DNA from: a virus
Direction: 5' to 3' (one strand)
Virus record (IMG/VR): IMGVR_UViG_3300009425_000015
Location: 1-64,000 of that record
Length of the DNA: 64,000 nucleotides
Positions 52,204 to 61,214 of this stretch are shown one piece after another. The position numbers and the translations under genes are program-made. The notes beneath the pieces were generated by a model that was given only the letters and a program-made list of their open reading frames with translations, was not told where the DNA came from and searched no databases. Every line of letters starts with the position of its first letter. The first letter of the stretch is position 1.

Positions 52204-54072
52204 TTATAAAAATTTAATTTCGCAGCTGCCGCCTGCGCAGGCTGCCTCCGCGGTTAACTGTGTATTATCATCGGACTCTACAACCCTAGTCAAATCGACA
52301 CGCGATAAAGACTTCATAAGCGCTGCATACCTCTCCACAGAACAGTCCTCAAACGGAGCTTGCTTATACGTTCCCCCGTTGAACGGAAGTACTGAAAGTC
52401 CGGTATAAGACTCCCTGTTTTCCCACATCCATTCTCCGACGTCTGTCCATTCAGAATCCTTGAGAGATATCGTTGCCGAAACATTGTGATTGTTCGGGCC
52501 TTTTCCTCCGCCAGGGAATACCCACTTTTGTGTAACCTCTTTAACACGTTTGAGCAATTGCAACGCTGATTCTGTCCTAAGTATTGCGCCAGATGGTGCT
52601 TTTTGAGGGACAGAAATAACCGCTGTATCATGAGGGCGGAAATACTCGTCCTCAACCAACTCTGGGTGATTTTTAAGCAAGAATGAGTAAATTGGTTCAT
52701 TCTTGCCTACACGAATTCTCCTAATATAGTAGTCGTTGTGCCATGCGTGAATGCCACTCGATGTGCCAAGGACTAATGACGTGGTGCCGGCTGGCTTAAC
52801 ACAGGTAGCTCTTGCTGCAGGAGAGATGCCTATAAGCTTTGCCACTAGAGCGTTTTCTTTCCTCACTACTGCTGCAGCGGCTTTCATATCTAAATCTAGA
52901 ACTTTTCCTGATGCAATACCAGTCATACTAACACCCAGCAAAGCATCCTTGTCAGTGTTCACTTGCCACACAGGACGTAGATAATGAAAATCTGTATATC
53001 CTGCCTGTAATGTCCCGATAAAGGATGCAATACGTGCGCGCTCTTCTAAGTCCTTCTGGTTTTCTACATCGCTGACGTTTATCTCCGTCAAATTACAAAA
53101 TTGACATGATCTCAGAGATATCTCATGACATGGGTTAAATCCTCGCTCTTTGTCATTGGTGAAAGAAAATCCTGGTTCCCCTGCCCCGCTAGCCTGAATC
53201 CTTTCCCATAATCCTAGGAACATCTCTTTAGTTATTCTATGCCGAAGAATAACAACCGAATTGTTAGCGCGGCCGCGTTGGGGGTTCTTCTCCCACCACG
53301 CTCCAGTCTTCGAAGATATCATGTCCTGATCGTCTGCGGAAAACAAAGATATCATTGCGGCGCGGCGGATGCCACCTGCTAATACTGCGTCTGCGACGTG
53401 GCACATAATATCATGAGCCTCTACGGATTCTAAGCGCTGTCCGTTTTCTTTGCCTTCGAGTATCCCTTTAATTTTCAACAAGCACTCTTTAAGGGGTTGT
53501 GGGCCGGGCGCTTTGCCACCAGAAGTGACGAGCCTTTCGCCCTTTTGTCGGATGTCGCCATAATCAAATCGAACATGGCTGCTCCTATACCCATAATAGG
53601 TTTCCATCAAAACCTTAACTGCGTCTGCCCAACCCTCAATGCTATCCTGTATGAGATATCGGTATGTCCTATTCGATGTTGGTTTTCTAACCTCTGGCAG
53701 CTTCTCGATATGGTGCTTTTGTACTGAAAAGCCTACACCTGTGCCGCCCAGCAACAAAAACATGGACTCGCTAAACGCCCTATAATCGTCCAATGCCACG
53801 AAGGCACAGTTAAATATCCTCGATGGGTTTATTTCAATTGGCTTTCCGCCGAACTGCATTGATCTCATCGAAGGGAGCACTTTTCTGTCATGAACCATCT
53901 TATACGCTTTTCTTATCCTAAGCTCCACTTCAGGAAACTTCTTAATGTGCATATTCATGTTTCTAGTTACCAATTCTTCCCAAGTCTCTCTTCTGTTCTC
54001 TGCAGGTAAGAATCTTGCGTACTTCATATGCACCGTGATATCAGATAATATTTCGTTAGACAATTCATTCAT
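52204..54072 (-). CDS. nrdJ: Class II (adenosylcobalamin) ribonucleotide reductase
   Basis: 622 residues. The layout matches the monomeric B12-dependent enzyme: an N-terminal substrate region (FLLLGGTGVGFSVQK), active-site NPCHEISLRSCQFCNLTEI around residue 315, RATCVKPAGTTSLVLGTSSG, and a C-terminal CAGGSC pair that would shuttle electrons. It makes deoxynucleotides from ribonucleotides without oxygen dependence. Glutaredoxin (31683-31943) or host thioredoxin could reduce it. Its start overlaps the helicase stop by four bases. Confidence 0.92.
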   Translation of the reverse strand: MNELSNEILSDITVHMKYARFLPAENRRETWEELVTRNMNMHIKKFPEVELRIRKAYKMVHDRKVLPSMRSMQFGGKPIEINPSRIFNCAFVALDDYRAFSESMFLLLGGTGVGFSVQKHHIEKLPEVRKPTSNRTYRYLIQDSIEGWADAVKVLMETYYGYRSSHVRFDYGDIRQKGERLVTSGGKAPGPQPLKECLLKIKGILEGKENGQRLESVEAHDIMCHVADAVLAGGIRRAAMISLFSADDQDMISSKTGAWWEKNPQRGRANNSVVILRHRITKEMFLGLWERIQASGAGEPGFSFTNDKERGFNPCHEISLRSCQFCNLTEINVSDVENQKDLEERARIASFIGTLQAGYTDFHYLRPVWQVNTDKDALLGVSMTGIASGKVLDLDMKAAAAVVRKENALVAKLIGISPAARATCVKPAGTTSLVLGTSSGIHAWHNDYYIRRIRVGKNEPIYSFLLKNHPELVEDEYFRPHDTAVISVPQKAPSGAILRTESALQLLKRVKEVTQKWVFPGGGKGPNNHNVSATISLKDSEWTDVGEWMWENRESYTGLSVLPFNGGTYKQAPFEDCSVERYAALMKSLSRVDLTRVVESDDNTQLTAEAACAGGSCEIKFL

Positions 54073-55445
54073 GTTTTTTTCTCCTTCTTGTAAGTGTTGT
54101 ATTTTTCCTTTAATAATTCCCTTTGGTGTTTTGCTGCGTTTTCTATTACATCACCCACAGTCTCACTTGTCGGTGGCAGTACTTTGATTTTGACATTACT
54201 AGTGTCCATGAAGATAGGAAAAATTAAACCGTCGGGCCCGTTCCTATTCTTAGCTACGAATATTCTACCCCCGTTTACACCCTTGTCTTTGATGGTTCTA
54301 GAGATTGTGAATATAAAATCTGCTACAAAACATTTGTTAAAAGCTTCCGATATGGACTCCATTGTTATAACTTCTGCATTTAATCCTGAGCGGTTAGTTT
54401 GTGACGCTGTCCACACAGGGCAACGATTTATTTGGGCTAATCCTCTCAACTCTTCATAAATAGTTTCTAGTTGATGTCTTTTCTCATCTTTTCGTGAACC
54501 TGCAGGTTTTATTAAATCTCCGTAGTCTACAATTATTATATCGGGGTCGAAGCCGCGCATTTTCATCTTTTCTAAATGATTCTTAATTGTCTGAATACTT
54601 GCCGATCTTGTTGGGTATTCCTTAACAATTAGCTTGCCCTCTATGCCTTGAATCTCTTCATATATCTTTTCCTTGAATGCCTTCAAGTCTGACAATCCTA
54701 CGCCGGTTATCGCGCTGTCATATCTACTAGCGACGATAGTGTCCGCTAACTCGAGCGTGTAATGAACAACGTTCTTTCCGTCTTTTAGAGCTTGAGCACC
54801 GAGGTGCACCAGCGCCATACTCTTTCCGGCGCCAGTGGGGGCTATTACTACCCCAAGTTCTCCAGAGCCCAAGCCACCGGTGCACAGAGAATCTATCTCT
54901 TTCCACCCTGTAGTAACTGGACTTCTTTCTTTTATTTCGAATCTTCTCTCAAAGTCAATATGATAATCATACCCAAAGTCGTTATCACTACCAAGTTTAA
55001 TAGCCTCATTAATAATCTCGCTAACCTCGTCAAATGACGACTTCTTTATTAAATCCACAGACTTAATAAGCGCCTCCTTGAGCTTCTGCTTTCGACAAAA
55101 ATCAAGCGCGACGTCCTTAATGTAATCAGAACCTTCAACTTCTAATTTAGTCGAAATTGTATGTGCGAAGTAATCGCGGATACGAACTTTTATCGCGTCT
55201 GTCTCTTCTCTTAATTCAGTCCTTACAACTGATAACATAATCTTTTGAGTTGGGTGTACGTTATATTTCTCTCTGTAATTCTTTATAAGTCCTACAAAAA
55301 CTCTCAAATATTTCAATTCTAAAAACTCGATGTCAAGAACCTCAAATATCTGATCAGCGAATGGTCTGTCTACCAGTATAAGCTGACATAAACTTTCTTG
55401 AAAAGATTTTCCATACTTGGAAAAATTTTCTTGTTCTTTGCTCAT
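54069..55445 (-). CDS. Replicative DNA helicase (DnaB/gp41 type)
   Basis: 458 residues. An N-terminal helical domain (residues 1-170) precedes a RecA-like ATPase with Walker A VIAPTGAGKS (near residue 207), Walker B DIIIVDYGDL and an ASQTNRSG motif (H4). This fits the hexameric DnaB/T4 gp41 family, which unwinds DNA ahead of the polymerase. No primase is seen nearby. It has a promoter at 55470-55498. Confidence 0.92.
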   Translation of the reverse strand: MSKEQENFSKYGKSFQESLCQLILVDRPFADQIFEVLDIEFLELKYLRVFVGLIKNYREKYNVHPTQKIMLSVVRTELREETDAIKVRIRDYFAHTISTKLEVEGSDYIKDVALDFCRKQKLKEALIKSVDLIKKSSFDEVSEIINEAIKLGSDNDFGYDYHIDFERRFEIKERSPVTTGWKEIDSLCTGGLGSGELGVVIAPTGAGKSMALVHLGAQALKDGKNVVHYTLELADTIVASRYDSAITGVGLSDLKAFKEKIYEEIQGIEGKLIVKEYPTRSASIQTIKNHLEKMKMRGFDPDIIIVDYGDLIKPAGSRKDEKRHQLETIYEELRGLAQINRCPVWTASQTNRSGLNAEVITMESISEAFNKCFVADFIFTISRTIKDKGVNGGRIFVAKNRNGPDGLIFPIFMDTSNVKIKVLPPTSETVGDVIENAAKHQRELLKEKYNTYKKEKKT

Positions 55446-55469
55446 TAAGTGCCTTTCTTTGTAAGATTA

Positions 55470-55498
55470 ATTATAGCTCAATAGTAGCTAAAATGCAA
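55470..55498 (-). promoter_or_regulatory. Promoter TTGCAT-17-TATAAT for the helicase gene
   Basis: -10 at 55470-55475 is consensus; -35 at 55493-55498 is weak. It lies right after the exonuclease stop and 25 bases before the helicase start. Confidence 0.55.
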
Positions 55499-55499
55499 G

Positions 55500-56480
55500 C
55501 TATTTGTTCGAATCTGAAACAATTCTATTAAAAGTTGTAAACAAGTCGAACAGCGAAACTTCCCCAAGTCCGTCTTTCATCATTTCAGTGCGGAGCCCAC
55601 TTTTGTTGAATTCTGGATGAAATTCTGTCATGCATTCTCGTACTTTAGCGTGTGTCTGAGCGGATAAAGACGGTACGTACAGCTGCATCATCTTATAGTT
55701 TTCCCTGACGATGCTTTGGTTCTCAACGACAGTGTGGTGCACCTTAAGCGGGGCATCTTGAGAAAGACAGTCTTTCACAATATCGTCTAAGAAATAGCTC
55801 TTCTCTTCAGATAAAAAAGGAAACCTCTTGGCGACGGTACCCATTCCCACGCCCATTAAGCCAGGCAAGTTATCGCTAGTGTCTCCAACCATCGCTTTCG
55901 CTAAGGCAAAGTTGCTTGGGTGTACACCGTATTTTTTAATGAGAGTTTTCTTATTCAATATCTCTTTCTGAGTTGGGCGGTATATCAAAGTTTTATCATC
56001 CAACAACTGAAAGAAGTCCTTATCCGATGATACTATTACCTTTTCCCAGTCTTCGTGTGATGGATGCTGGACAACTGCTGCAATGATGTCATCTGCCTCT
56101 ACGCCGTCTTCCAAAAGCTGAATTACAGGGGTACAATTCAAGTATTCCAATACTCTCGATAGTTGCCACAACTTATTTGTCGCTTCTTGTTCCTCTGTCA
56201 TAGTCCTTACATCTCTATTTAGCCTTACCCTGGCGGCGCGTGGGACAGGGGGAGAGCGCCCTGCTTTATAATTTTTGTTAATGGACTTTCTTTTTTTTGA
56301 TCCACCCTCACCGTCCCAGACAACAACCACCTTGTCAGGCTTAATTTTTCTAACTAGCGTATTCAAGATTTTAAGAAATCCCTTGCATCCGCCTACGGGC
56401 TGGCCATTCGCTGACATGCTAGGATCTACAATGTAAGATCTTGAGAATTGGTTCAATGCGTCTACTACCATCAGTCTCAT
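55500..56480 (-). CDS. 5'-3' exonuclease (FEN/RNase H type)
   Basis: 326 residues. MRLMVVDALNQFSRSY at the start, VVVVWDGEGG near residue 55, GVEADDIIAAV and VIVSSDKDFFQLL give the acidic metal-binding residues, and the H3TH region is GDTSDNLPGLMGVGMGT. It removes RNA primers or 5' flaps. AAGGAG precedes the ATG. In the window it stands between the helicase and the recombinase. Confidence 0.9.
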   Translation of the reverse strand: MRLMVVDALNQFSRSYIVDPSMSANGQPVGGCKGFLKILNTLVRKIKPDKVVVVWDGEGGSKKRKSINKNYKAGRSPPVPRAARVRLNRDVRTMTEEQEATNKLWQLSRVLEYLNCTPVIQLLEDGVEADDIIAAVVQHPSHEDWEKVIVSSDKDFFQLLDDKTLIYRPTQKEILNKKTLIKKYGVHPSNFALAKAMVGDTSDNLPGLMGVGMGTVAKRFPFLSEEKSYFLDDIVKDCLSQDAPLKVHHTVVENQSIVRENYKMMQLYVPSLSAQTHAKVRECMTEFHPEFNKSGLRTEMMKDGLGEVSLFDLFTTFNRIVSDSNK

Positions 56481-56503
56481 TACTTTCTCCTTTTTAAAAA
56501 AAT

Positions 56504-56525
56504 AAGCCGCCTGTTAGGGCGGCTT
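56504..56525 (-). terminator. Intrinsic terminator after uvsX
   Basis: On the minus strand AAGCCGCC and GGCGGCTT form an 8-bp stem with a six-base loop, followed by A and seven T. It ends the uvsX unit; the exonuclease start lies 24 bases further on, so some read-through or a separate signal is needed. Confidence 0.8.
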
Positions 56526-56544
56526 TTATAGTTAGGGGCACTAA

Positions 56545-57672
56545 CTATTCTTCTGTAGTTCCAGTCTCAAGATCATAAAAATCTGAAGCCTTCCCTGTCC
56601 TTTCGGAAAACTTTTTAATAACATCGTTATCCATCAAGTGCAGTACTCTTGCTCTAAACTTTTCGTTTTCCAGCTTCTCAACCCAACCCTTGCGTTGGAA
56701 CTTTTCCTCCGAGCCGTCCTCATAAACAATCGAAAACCAAGCTCCAGTCTGTTTTAGGCTTTCAGAAATCTGAATTGCATCAAACCAACTTTCCCTATCT
56801 TGGACACCGATTTCTCCACTGTCTCCCCAAAGTATCTTAAAGTTGCAAGTCCTACCTGCCGTGCCGAACCTAGATTTCTCTATCTTCGCCTTAACTTCTG
56901 ATCCAATCCTGAAGCCGTTAACGTCCGTCACATACGATGCTTTCGCTTTTCTCCCAGTAAGCCAAATCCTCAAAGAGTAAGAGTAAGGCAAGGACTTGCC
57001 TCCCGGTGTCATATATGGGGTTGTCATCGCTTCAGACGGAGAACGAGTTATATTGGTTTTTAGCTGATTCAATACCAGCAATGTTGCATCAGCATTAGCG
57101 ATAGGAACAACCAACTTGGACATACCCTTCGACAAGATTCTAGCCTTCTTCCCGACTTCCGAATTCGGGTTAAAATCTCCGGCAATGTCTGAAACCGAAG
57201 GAGTCAAAGCGAGAGAGTCCCAAATAAACAAAAGCCTATTACCAGTCGCTAGCAAGTCTTCTATTGTCTCCAGTACAAATTCTACAGATTGTGCCTGAGT
57301 GTACAACAACCTCTCTAAATCGCAGCCTGCTCTCTCCAGGAAGTTAGGATCGATTGCAGACTCAGAATCGAAATATACGACGTCGATGCCCATCTTTTGG
57401 GCATTTGCAGCAACCTGAGCTGCCATAAAGCTCTTGCCCGTAGATTCCAGGCCTGCAATCTCAGATATTTTGCCCACTGGGACACCTGCCAACTTGCCCT
57501 TGCAAGTGATGGAGTCCAGCCACCTAGATCCTGTCGGAATCCAATCCTTTACCTCAGTGGGGTTGTCCTCCTTGAGACTATAGGCAACAGTAGAGCCTGC
57601 CCTCTTGTTAACCAAGGACTTCATTTGCTCGAATGAAACCTTGCCTGTTTTAATTTTGCTAATTTTAGCCAT
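56545..57672 (-). CDS. uvsX: UvsX/RecA-like recombinase
   Basis: 375 residues. Walker A GLESTGKS at residues 74-81, then VVYFDSESAIDPNF, Walker B RLLFIWDSLAL, and the loop-containing VLNQLKTNITRSP. It forms filaments on ssDNA and promotes strand exchange for recombination-dependent replication. I start it at 57672, with AGGGGG six bases upstream, instead of an earlier codon. The terminator at 56504-56525 follows. Confidence 0.92.
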   Translation of the reverse strand: MAKISKIKTGKVSFEQMKSLVNKRAGSTVAYSLKEDNPTEVKDWIPTGSRWLDSITCKGKLAGVPVGKISEIAGLESTGKSFMAAQVAANAQKMGIDVVYFDSESAIDPNFLERAGCDLERLLYTQAQSVEFVLETIEDLLATGNRLLFIWDSLALTPSVSDIAGDFNPNSEVGKKARILSKGMSKLVVPIANADATLLVLNQLKTNITRSPSEAMTTPYMTPGGKSLPYSYSLRIWLTGRKAKASYVTDVNGFRIGSEVKAKIEKSRFGTAGRTCNFKILWGDSGEIGVQDRESWFDAIQISESLKQTGAWFSIVYEDGSEEKFQRKGWVEKLENEKFRARVLHLMDNDVIKKFSERTGKASDFYDLETGTTEE

Positions 57673-57703
57673 CTTATACCCCCTGTCGTACGATTGTGAA
57701 TCT

Positions 57704-58171
57704 CTAATTATTAGTGTCCTCTGCCACGTCAACTAATTCAATTTCAAAATTTAAAGTTTTGCCTGCCATTGGATGATTAAAATTCAACAATACAGTACCC
57801 GAATCACGAATCTCCGCAATGGTTGCCTGTACCGGAGCATCCTGCGGGCCCGTGCCATGCACAATATTGCCGACATTAAATTCGAAGTCATCTGGAAACT
57901 CTTCTTTTGGAATTTCCTTAAAAAGTTCCGGATTTTCCACCCCATATGCCTCGGTTGGCTTAAGTGTGATATTCTTAGTCTCACCAATTGCCATATCGCG
58001 GACTGCAGTGTCAAAGCCCTCAATTAAAACACCAGAGCCCACCTCGAAGGTAAGTGGCTCGTCTCTAGTCCTAGAGCTGTCGAATTCCGTTCCGTCCGCG
58101 AGAGTGCCCACATAATGGACGCTCACAGTCTTGCCTTCTGTCAATTGCTTATTCTTATTTTTTTTAGACAT
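57704..58171 (-). CDS. FKBP-type peptidyl-prolyl isomerase (SlyD-like)
   Basis: 155 residues. KTVSVHYVGTLADGTEFDSS is the FKBP start, EVGSGVLIEGFDTAV and NFNHPMAGKTLNFEIELVDV are conserved SlyD blocks. An insert-in-flap domain lies between about residues 80 and 130. It speeds proline isomerisation and can act as a chaperone. Encoded between gp32 and UvsX; rare in phages. Confidence 0.92.
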   Translation of the reverse strand: MSKKNKNKQLTEGKTVSVHYVGTLADGTEFDSSRTRDEPLTFEVGSGVLIEGFDTAVRDMAIGETKNITLKPTEAYGVENPELFKEIPKEEFPDDFEFNVGNIVHGTGPQDAPVQATIAEIRDSGTVLLNFNHPMAGKTLNFEIELVDVAEDTNN

Positions 58172-58206
58172 TTGATATTACTCCTTTTTTTTATTATTGT
58201 ACATGT

Positions 58207-58260
58207 GAGGCACCTCTTCCCCGTGCCTCCCTGCGGGTATCTTTCCCCAAGAGGAAGATA
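58207..58260 (-). promoter_or_regulatory. Tandem hairpins between gp32 and FKBP genes
   Basis: GAGGCAC/GTGCCTC (58207-58213 with 58223-58229) forms a 7-bp stem with a nine-base loop. A second imperfect stem covers about 58238-58260 (TATCTTTCC with GGAAGATA). No T-run follows, so they may protect or attenuate the transcript instead of ending it. Confidence 0.45.
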
Positions 58261-58291
58261 TCTAATAGGCGTCTACTCTACTAGCCATAGA

Positions 58292-59050
58292 TTAGCCATT
58301 TAGCAAATCATTAAATGCCGCTTCGACAGAATCTTGATTTTGATTAGCTGCTTGGGTAGTGCCAAACTTTTCTACCTGGTTGGTTGAGCCGCCATCATTA
58401 GATAGAAAGGTGTCCAACAAGCCAGAAACTTCGTCTGTAGTCTTTCTCTCAAAAATCGTCTCAAAATCTGGGACTGTGTCCAACAACTCTGCACATCGTT
58501 CATCGCCGCCGACGGAATCATTACACAATACGCTCTTTCGAGGCCTCGGGCGGATATCAGTAGTCGGAAAGGACGCACCTGGGGCTTTACCATAAAGCAC
58601 TTTCAAGTCGTTGCCCTCTTCAACGTCCGTGATATCACCATAGTCCGGATCCAAAACAATATTGAGCAGCTTTTGGTATGCCTGCTTTCCGTATCCCCAG
58701 ACTCGAATTCCTTCCGTCTCCTCTCCCCTCACCAGGACAGGTGAGAAAAATCGTTGCTTAGCGAACATATCCTTTGCAAGCCTCTTACTCTCTTCAGTCC
58801 CCTCATTCCACAGCTTGCTTCCAAAGTCACAAACCGGACATGAGTCTCCAAAATTTCTCTTAGGACACAGAAACCCACCCTTTGCAACGTTGTAGTGAAA
58901 CCAACGCTCCTTGAAGGGATCTCCGTCCGAAGTGGTAACAATTCGAACGTTATTCTCTCCGTCTTGCGGCCGCCAGAACATCTTCCTAGCGCCATCCTTG
59001 CCTTGAAGGGCGCTCAACTTTGCCCTCATTCTGTCAATATCAATAGCCAT
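58292..59050 (-). CDS. Single-stranded DNA-binding protein (gp32 type)
   Basis: 252 residues. The zinc-binding signature FLCPKRNFGDSCPVCDFG (three Cys plus a nearby His) sits in an OB-like core (VRIVTTSDGD, ERWFHYNV), and the C-terminus is acidic-polar. This matches T4 gp32, which coats ssDNA in replication and works with UvsX. AAGGAG lies seven bases before the ATG at 59050. A consensus promoter (59122-59150) drives it, in keeping with need for high levels. Confidence 0.88.
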   Translation of the reverse strand: MAIDIDRMRAKLSALQGKDGARKMFWRPQDGENNVRIVTTSDGDPFKERWFHYNVAKGGFLCPKRNFGDSCPVCDFGSKLWNEGTEESKRLAKDMFAKQRFFSPVLVRGEETEGIRVWGYGKQAYQKLLNIVLDPDYGDITDVEEGNDLKVLYGKAPGASFPTTDIRPRPRKSVLCNDSVGGDERCAELLDTVPDFETIFERKTTDEVSGLLDTFLSNDGGSTNQVEKFGTTQAANQNQDSVEAAFNDLLNG

Positions 59051-59121
59051 AATAAATCTCCTTATTGTTTTTTTGCTCACCGGCTAAAGTAAGTCGGCAA
59101 ATTTCCCGACTCACTAACAAC

Positions 59122-59150
59122 ATTATATTACTATTTTGTCATCTTGTCAA
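59122..59150 (-). promoter_or_regulatory. gp32 promoter TTGACA-17-TATAAT
   Basis: Consensus -35 (59145-59150) and -10 (59122-59127) with 17-base spacing on the minus strand, the best-looking promoter in the replication region. Confidence 0.78.
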
Positions 59151-60001
59151 GTGTTTTTTTCTAATTTCTGAATATTTGAACTGTTAGCCATAACATATAC
59201 GTAATCGTGCTCATAATCCGTTGAATATATCCCATAACTAACTTTTGTACTTTCAGTTAACTTAGATTTAACCTGGTTAACTATCTGCCTGAATAAATGC
59301 TTCTCTGTTTCCAACTTATGTTGGGAGATTGCATAATAATACCTCTTTTCCCGCGGGTTGTCAAGAGAAAAGAAAAATTTCTCTTCACCGCTTTCAAAAC
59401 CAACGAACCCGAAAGTATAGATTCTTGCCGTATTGCCAGGGGGAGAGAATGTATCAGATACTGATTGTGTGTTATTGAAAACATTTACCATATGTATCGT
59501 AGAAACCAAAAAATCGTTTATTGTCTCATGATAATTCATTATAGTAAGATTTTCCACCAAAGGTTCCATATGAACGTTTGACGCCAAATATAATTTGTCG
59601 AATACGCCAGATCTGGTATATTCCTGCAGAACGTTCCTGACTACCCTCTCTTGCTTTGTTTTTATTTCTCCTAACAATTCTACCTCAGGCACTATACAAA
59701 GTATACTAATTTTACAATTGTTTTTTTTCAACTGTTCAAGCGCTATTAAAGAAACGCTGGCAACTGAACTGGCGCCGCATACAACAAAAAGCACCGAAGT
59801 ATCTTTAACTTCTTCAAAGAATACCGATAAGTCAGGAGGGTTGTTCTCATAATCTTCTGGAATTTCAAACGATGGCAGCAAAAAACACCTTTCCCCCTCC
59901 TGCTCTTCAACGTCGATTTTGTACGTACCATATTGTGCATACTTCTCAAATTTTCTGGTAACATTGCAGCCTGCAGTACCTAAACCTACTACTATTTCCA
60001 C
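59147..60001 (-). CDS. Tubulin/FtsZ-like protein
   Basis: 284 residues. The start MEIVVGLGTAGCNVTRKF resembles the glycine-rich nucleotide loop of FtsZ/tubulin (GxGxxGxN). VLFVVCGASSVASVSLIAL fits the second glycine motif region, with GAS in place of GGGTG. Blocks FSPPGNTARIYTFGFVGFE and SYGIYSTDYEHDYVYVMANS are conserved in T4-like marine phages. It may form filaments or be a non-polymerising relative. It overlaps the polymerase gene by ten bases. Confidence 0.55.
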   Translation of the reverse strand: MEIVVGLGTAGCNVTRKFEKYAQYGTYKIDVEEQEGERCFLLPSFEIPEDYENNPPDLSVFFEEVKDTSVLFVVCGASSVASVSLIALEQLKKNNCKISILCIVPEVELLGEIKTKQERVVRNVLQEYTRSGVFDKLYLASNVHMEPLVENLTIMNYHETINDFLVSTIHMVNVFNNTQSVSDTFSPPGNTARIYTFGFVGFESGEEKFFFSLDNPREKRYYYAISQHKLETEKHLFRQIVNQVKSKLTESTKVSYGIYSTDYEHDYVYVMANSSNIQKLEKNT

Positions 60002-61188
60002 GTTATCTCCTTAAGATTTCCATAATTCTTGCCAGCGCTCACATTAACATTGAAATTTCCAAACCTTGTATCTCGCAAGGTGTTGACGATGCTAGTTAAA
60101 GATGCCCTGTCCTCCATAGAATAGTCAATTACTATTGAATCGTGCACGGTAAAACATATTTTTGATTTCTTGTCAGACAAGACGTCATGTGCCTCTATCG
60201 CCTTTTCCAAAACCAAATCACTGGTTGTTGATTGTACCAGATAATTCAATGCATGATGTCTGTCTGACGCTATGACTCTTCCGTACGGGGTTTTTACTTC
60301 CTCACCATTCCAATATTCTAAAGATACATTCTTGTCATAATATTTTTCTAGCATGTAATCACTAGCAGTTGGATTATATAGCCATGCAAAAAACCTCACC
60401 TTCATTTCGCTCCGCGTTGTAAGCGATCGGGCACAATTTGTCAAATTCCACTCATGGATATCTTCGTTTGGTTGTGGCTTCCCAGACAGCGCCAACAAAG
60501 TCCTTATCTCTGCGCCGTTATAATCAAGCTCCACAAATAAATCATTTTTAGGCTTAAGTACACAGCGATGATCCCTGTCTAAAGTCAATGCAGGAAAAGT
60601 GTTCTTTAAAGTTGTCAATCTTCCAGTTTTTGTTCCATATAGATTATACCTCACATTTGGCTTCATCTTCAAAAGTTTCTTATAAAAATTTCTAGTCTTA
60701 ACTTGGTGAAAATTGGCTTTAAGCTCGGCAGGTGCAATGTTTAAATCCTGTGCCGAAATGTCTTCAAGCATTTCGTGCACGGACGATAAGAACTTGTAAT
60801 TCCTTGGCTTTTCATAGCTATTTAAAATATGATAACATATTTCATTCCGGATATTGTAATAATCTTTAAGAAATTTCTCAGGTACCAACTCAAAAAAGCA
60901 ATTCTCATCGAGAGAGACTTTGGAAGCTTGAAGTGCTCGAAAGAATGCCCTCATCTTTCCCTCTGCTGCAGCAAACTCTACAGTAAGGTTTCCAGGGCAA
61001 GAATCCCTTAAAGTGGCACCCGAACTAGCGACATAAGCGTAGTCCAAGACACCCTTACATGCTTGCAGGGAAGGAGAATACCTCCACGTGGCACTGAGGG
61101 CTTCCCAATTTATATCTTCCAGTTGAATGTTACCATCGGCATATATACCCAAACACTCTGCTTTTGAATCTAGAGCTTGAAATATCAT
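59992..61188 (-). CDS. Small family A DNA polymerase
   Basis: 398 residues, far shorter than PolI (about 900), so it is essentially the polymerase domain. GTKTGRLTTLKNTFPAL, then DLFVELDYNGAEIRTLLAL (motif A, catalytic Asp), RSEMKVRFFAWLYNPTASDY (motif B, with YN instead of YG), and FTVHDSIVIDYS (motif C, Asp) are present. No 3'-5' exonuclease domain is seen. It may do repair or primer replacement while DnaE replicates, or the reverse. Confidence 0.85.
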   Translation of the reverse strand: MIFQALDSKAECLGIYADGNIQLEDINWEALSATWRYSPSLQACKGVLDYAYVASSGATLRDSCPGNLTVEFAAAEGKMRAFFRALQASKVSLDENCFFELVPEKFLKDYYNIRNEICYHILNSYEKPRNYKFLSSVHEMLEDISAQDLNIAPAELKANFHQVKTRNFYKKLLKMKPNVRYNLYGTKTGRLTTLKNTFPALTLDRDHRCVLKPKNDLFVELDYNGAEIRTLLALSGKPQPNEDIHEWNLTNCARSLTTRSEMKVRFFAWLYNPTASDYMLEKYYDKNVSLEYWNGEEVKTPYGRVIASDRHHALNYLVQSTTSDLVLEKAIEAHDVLSDKKSKICFTVHDSIVIDYSMEDRASLTSIVNTLRDTRFGNFNVNVSAGKNYGNLKEITWK

Positions 61189-61214
61189 CTTTTCTTTCTT
61201 TCGTTAATGATTGC

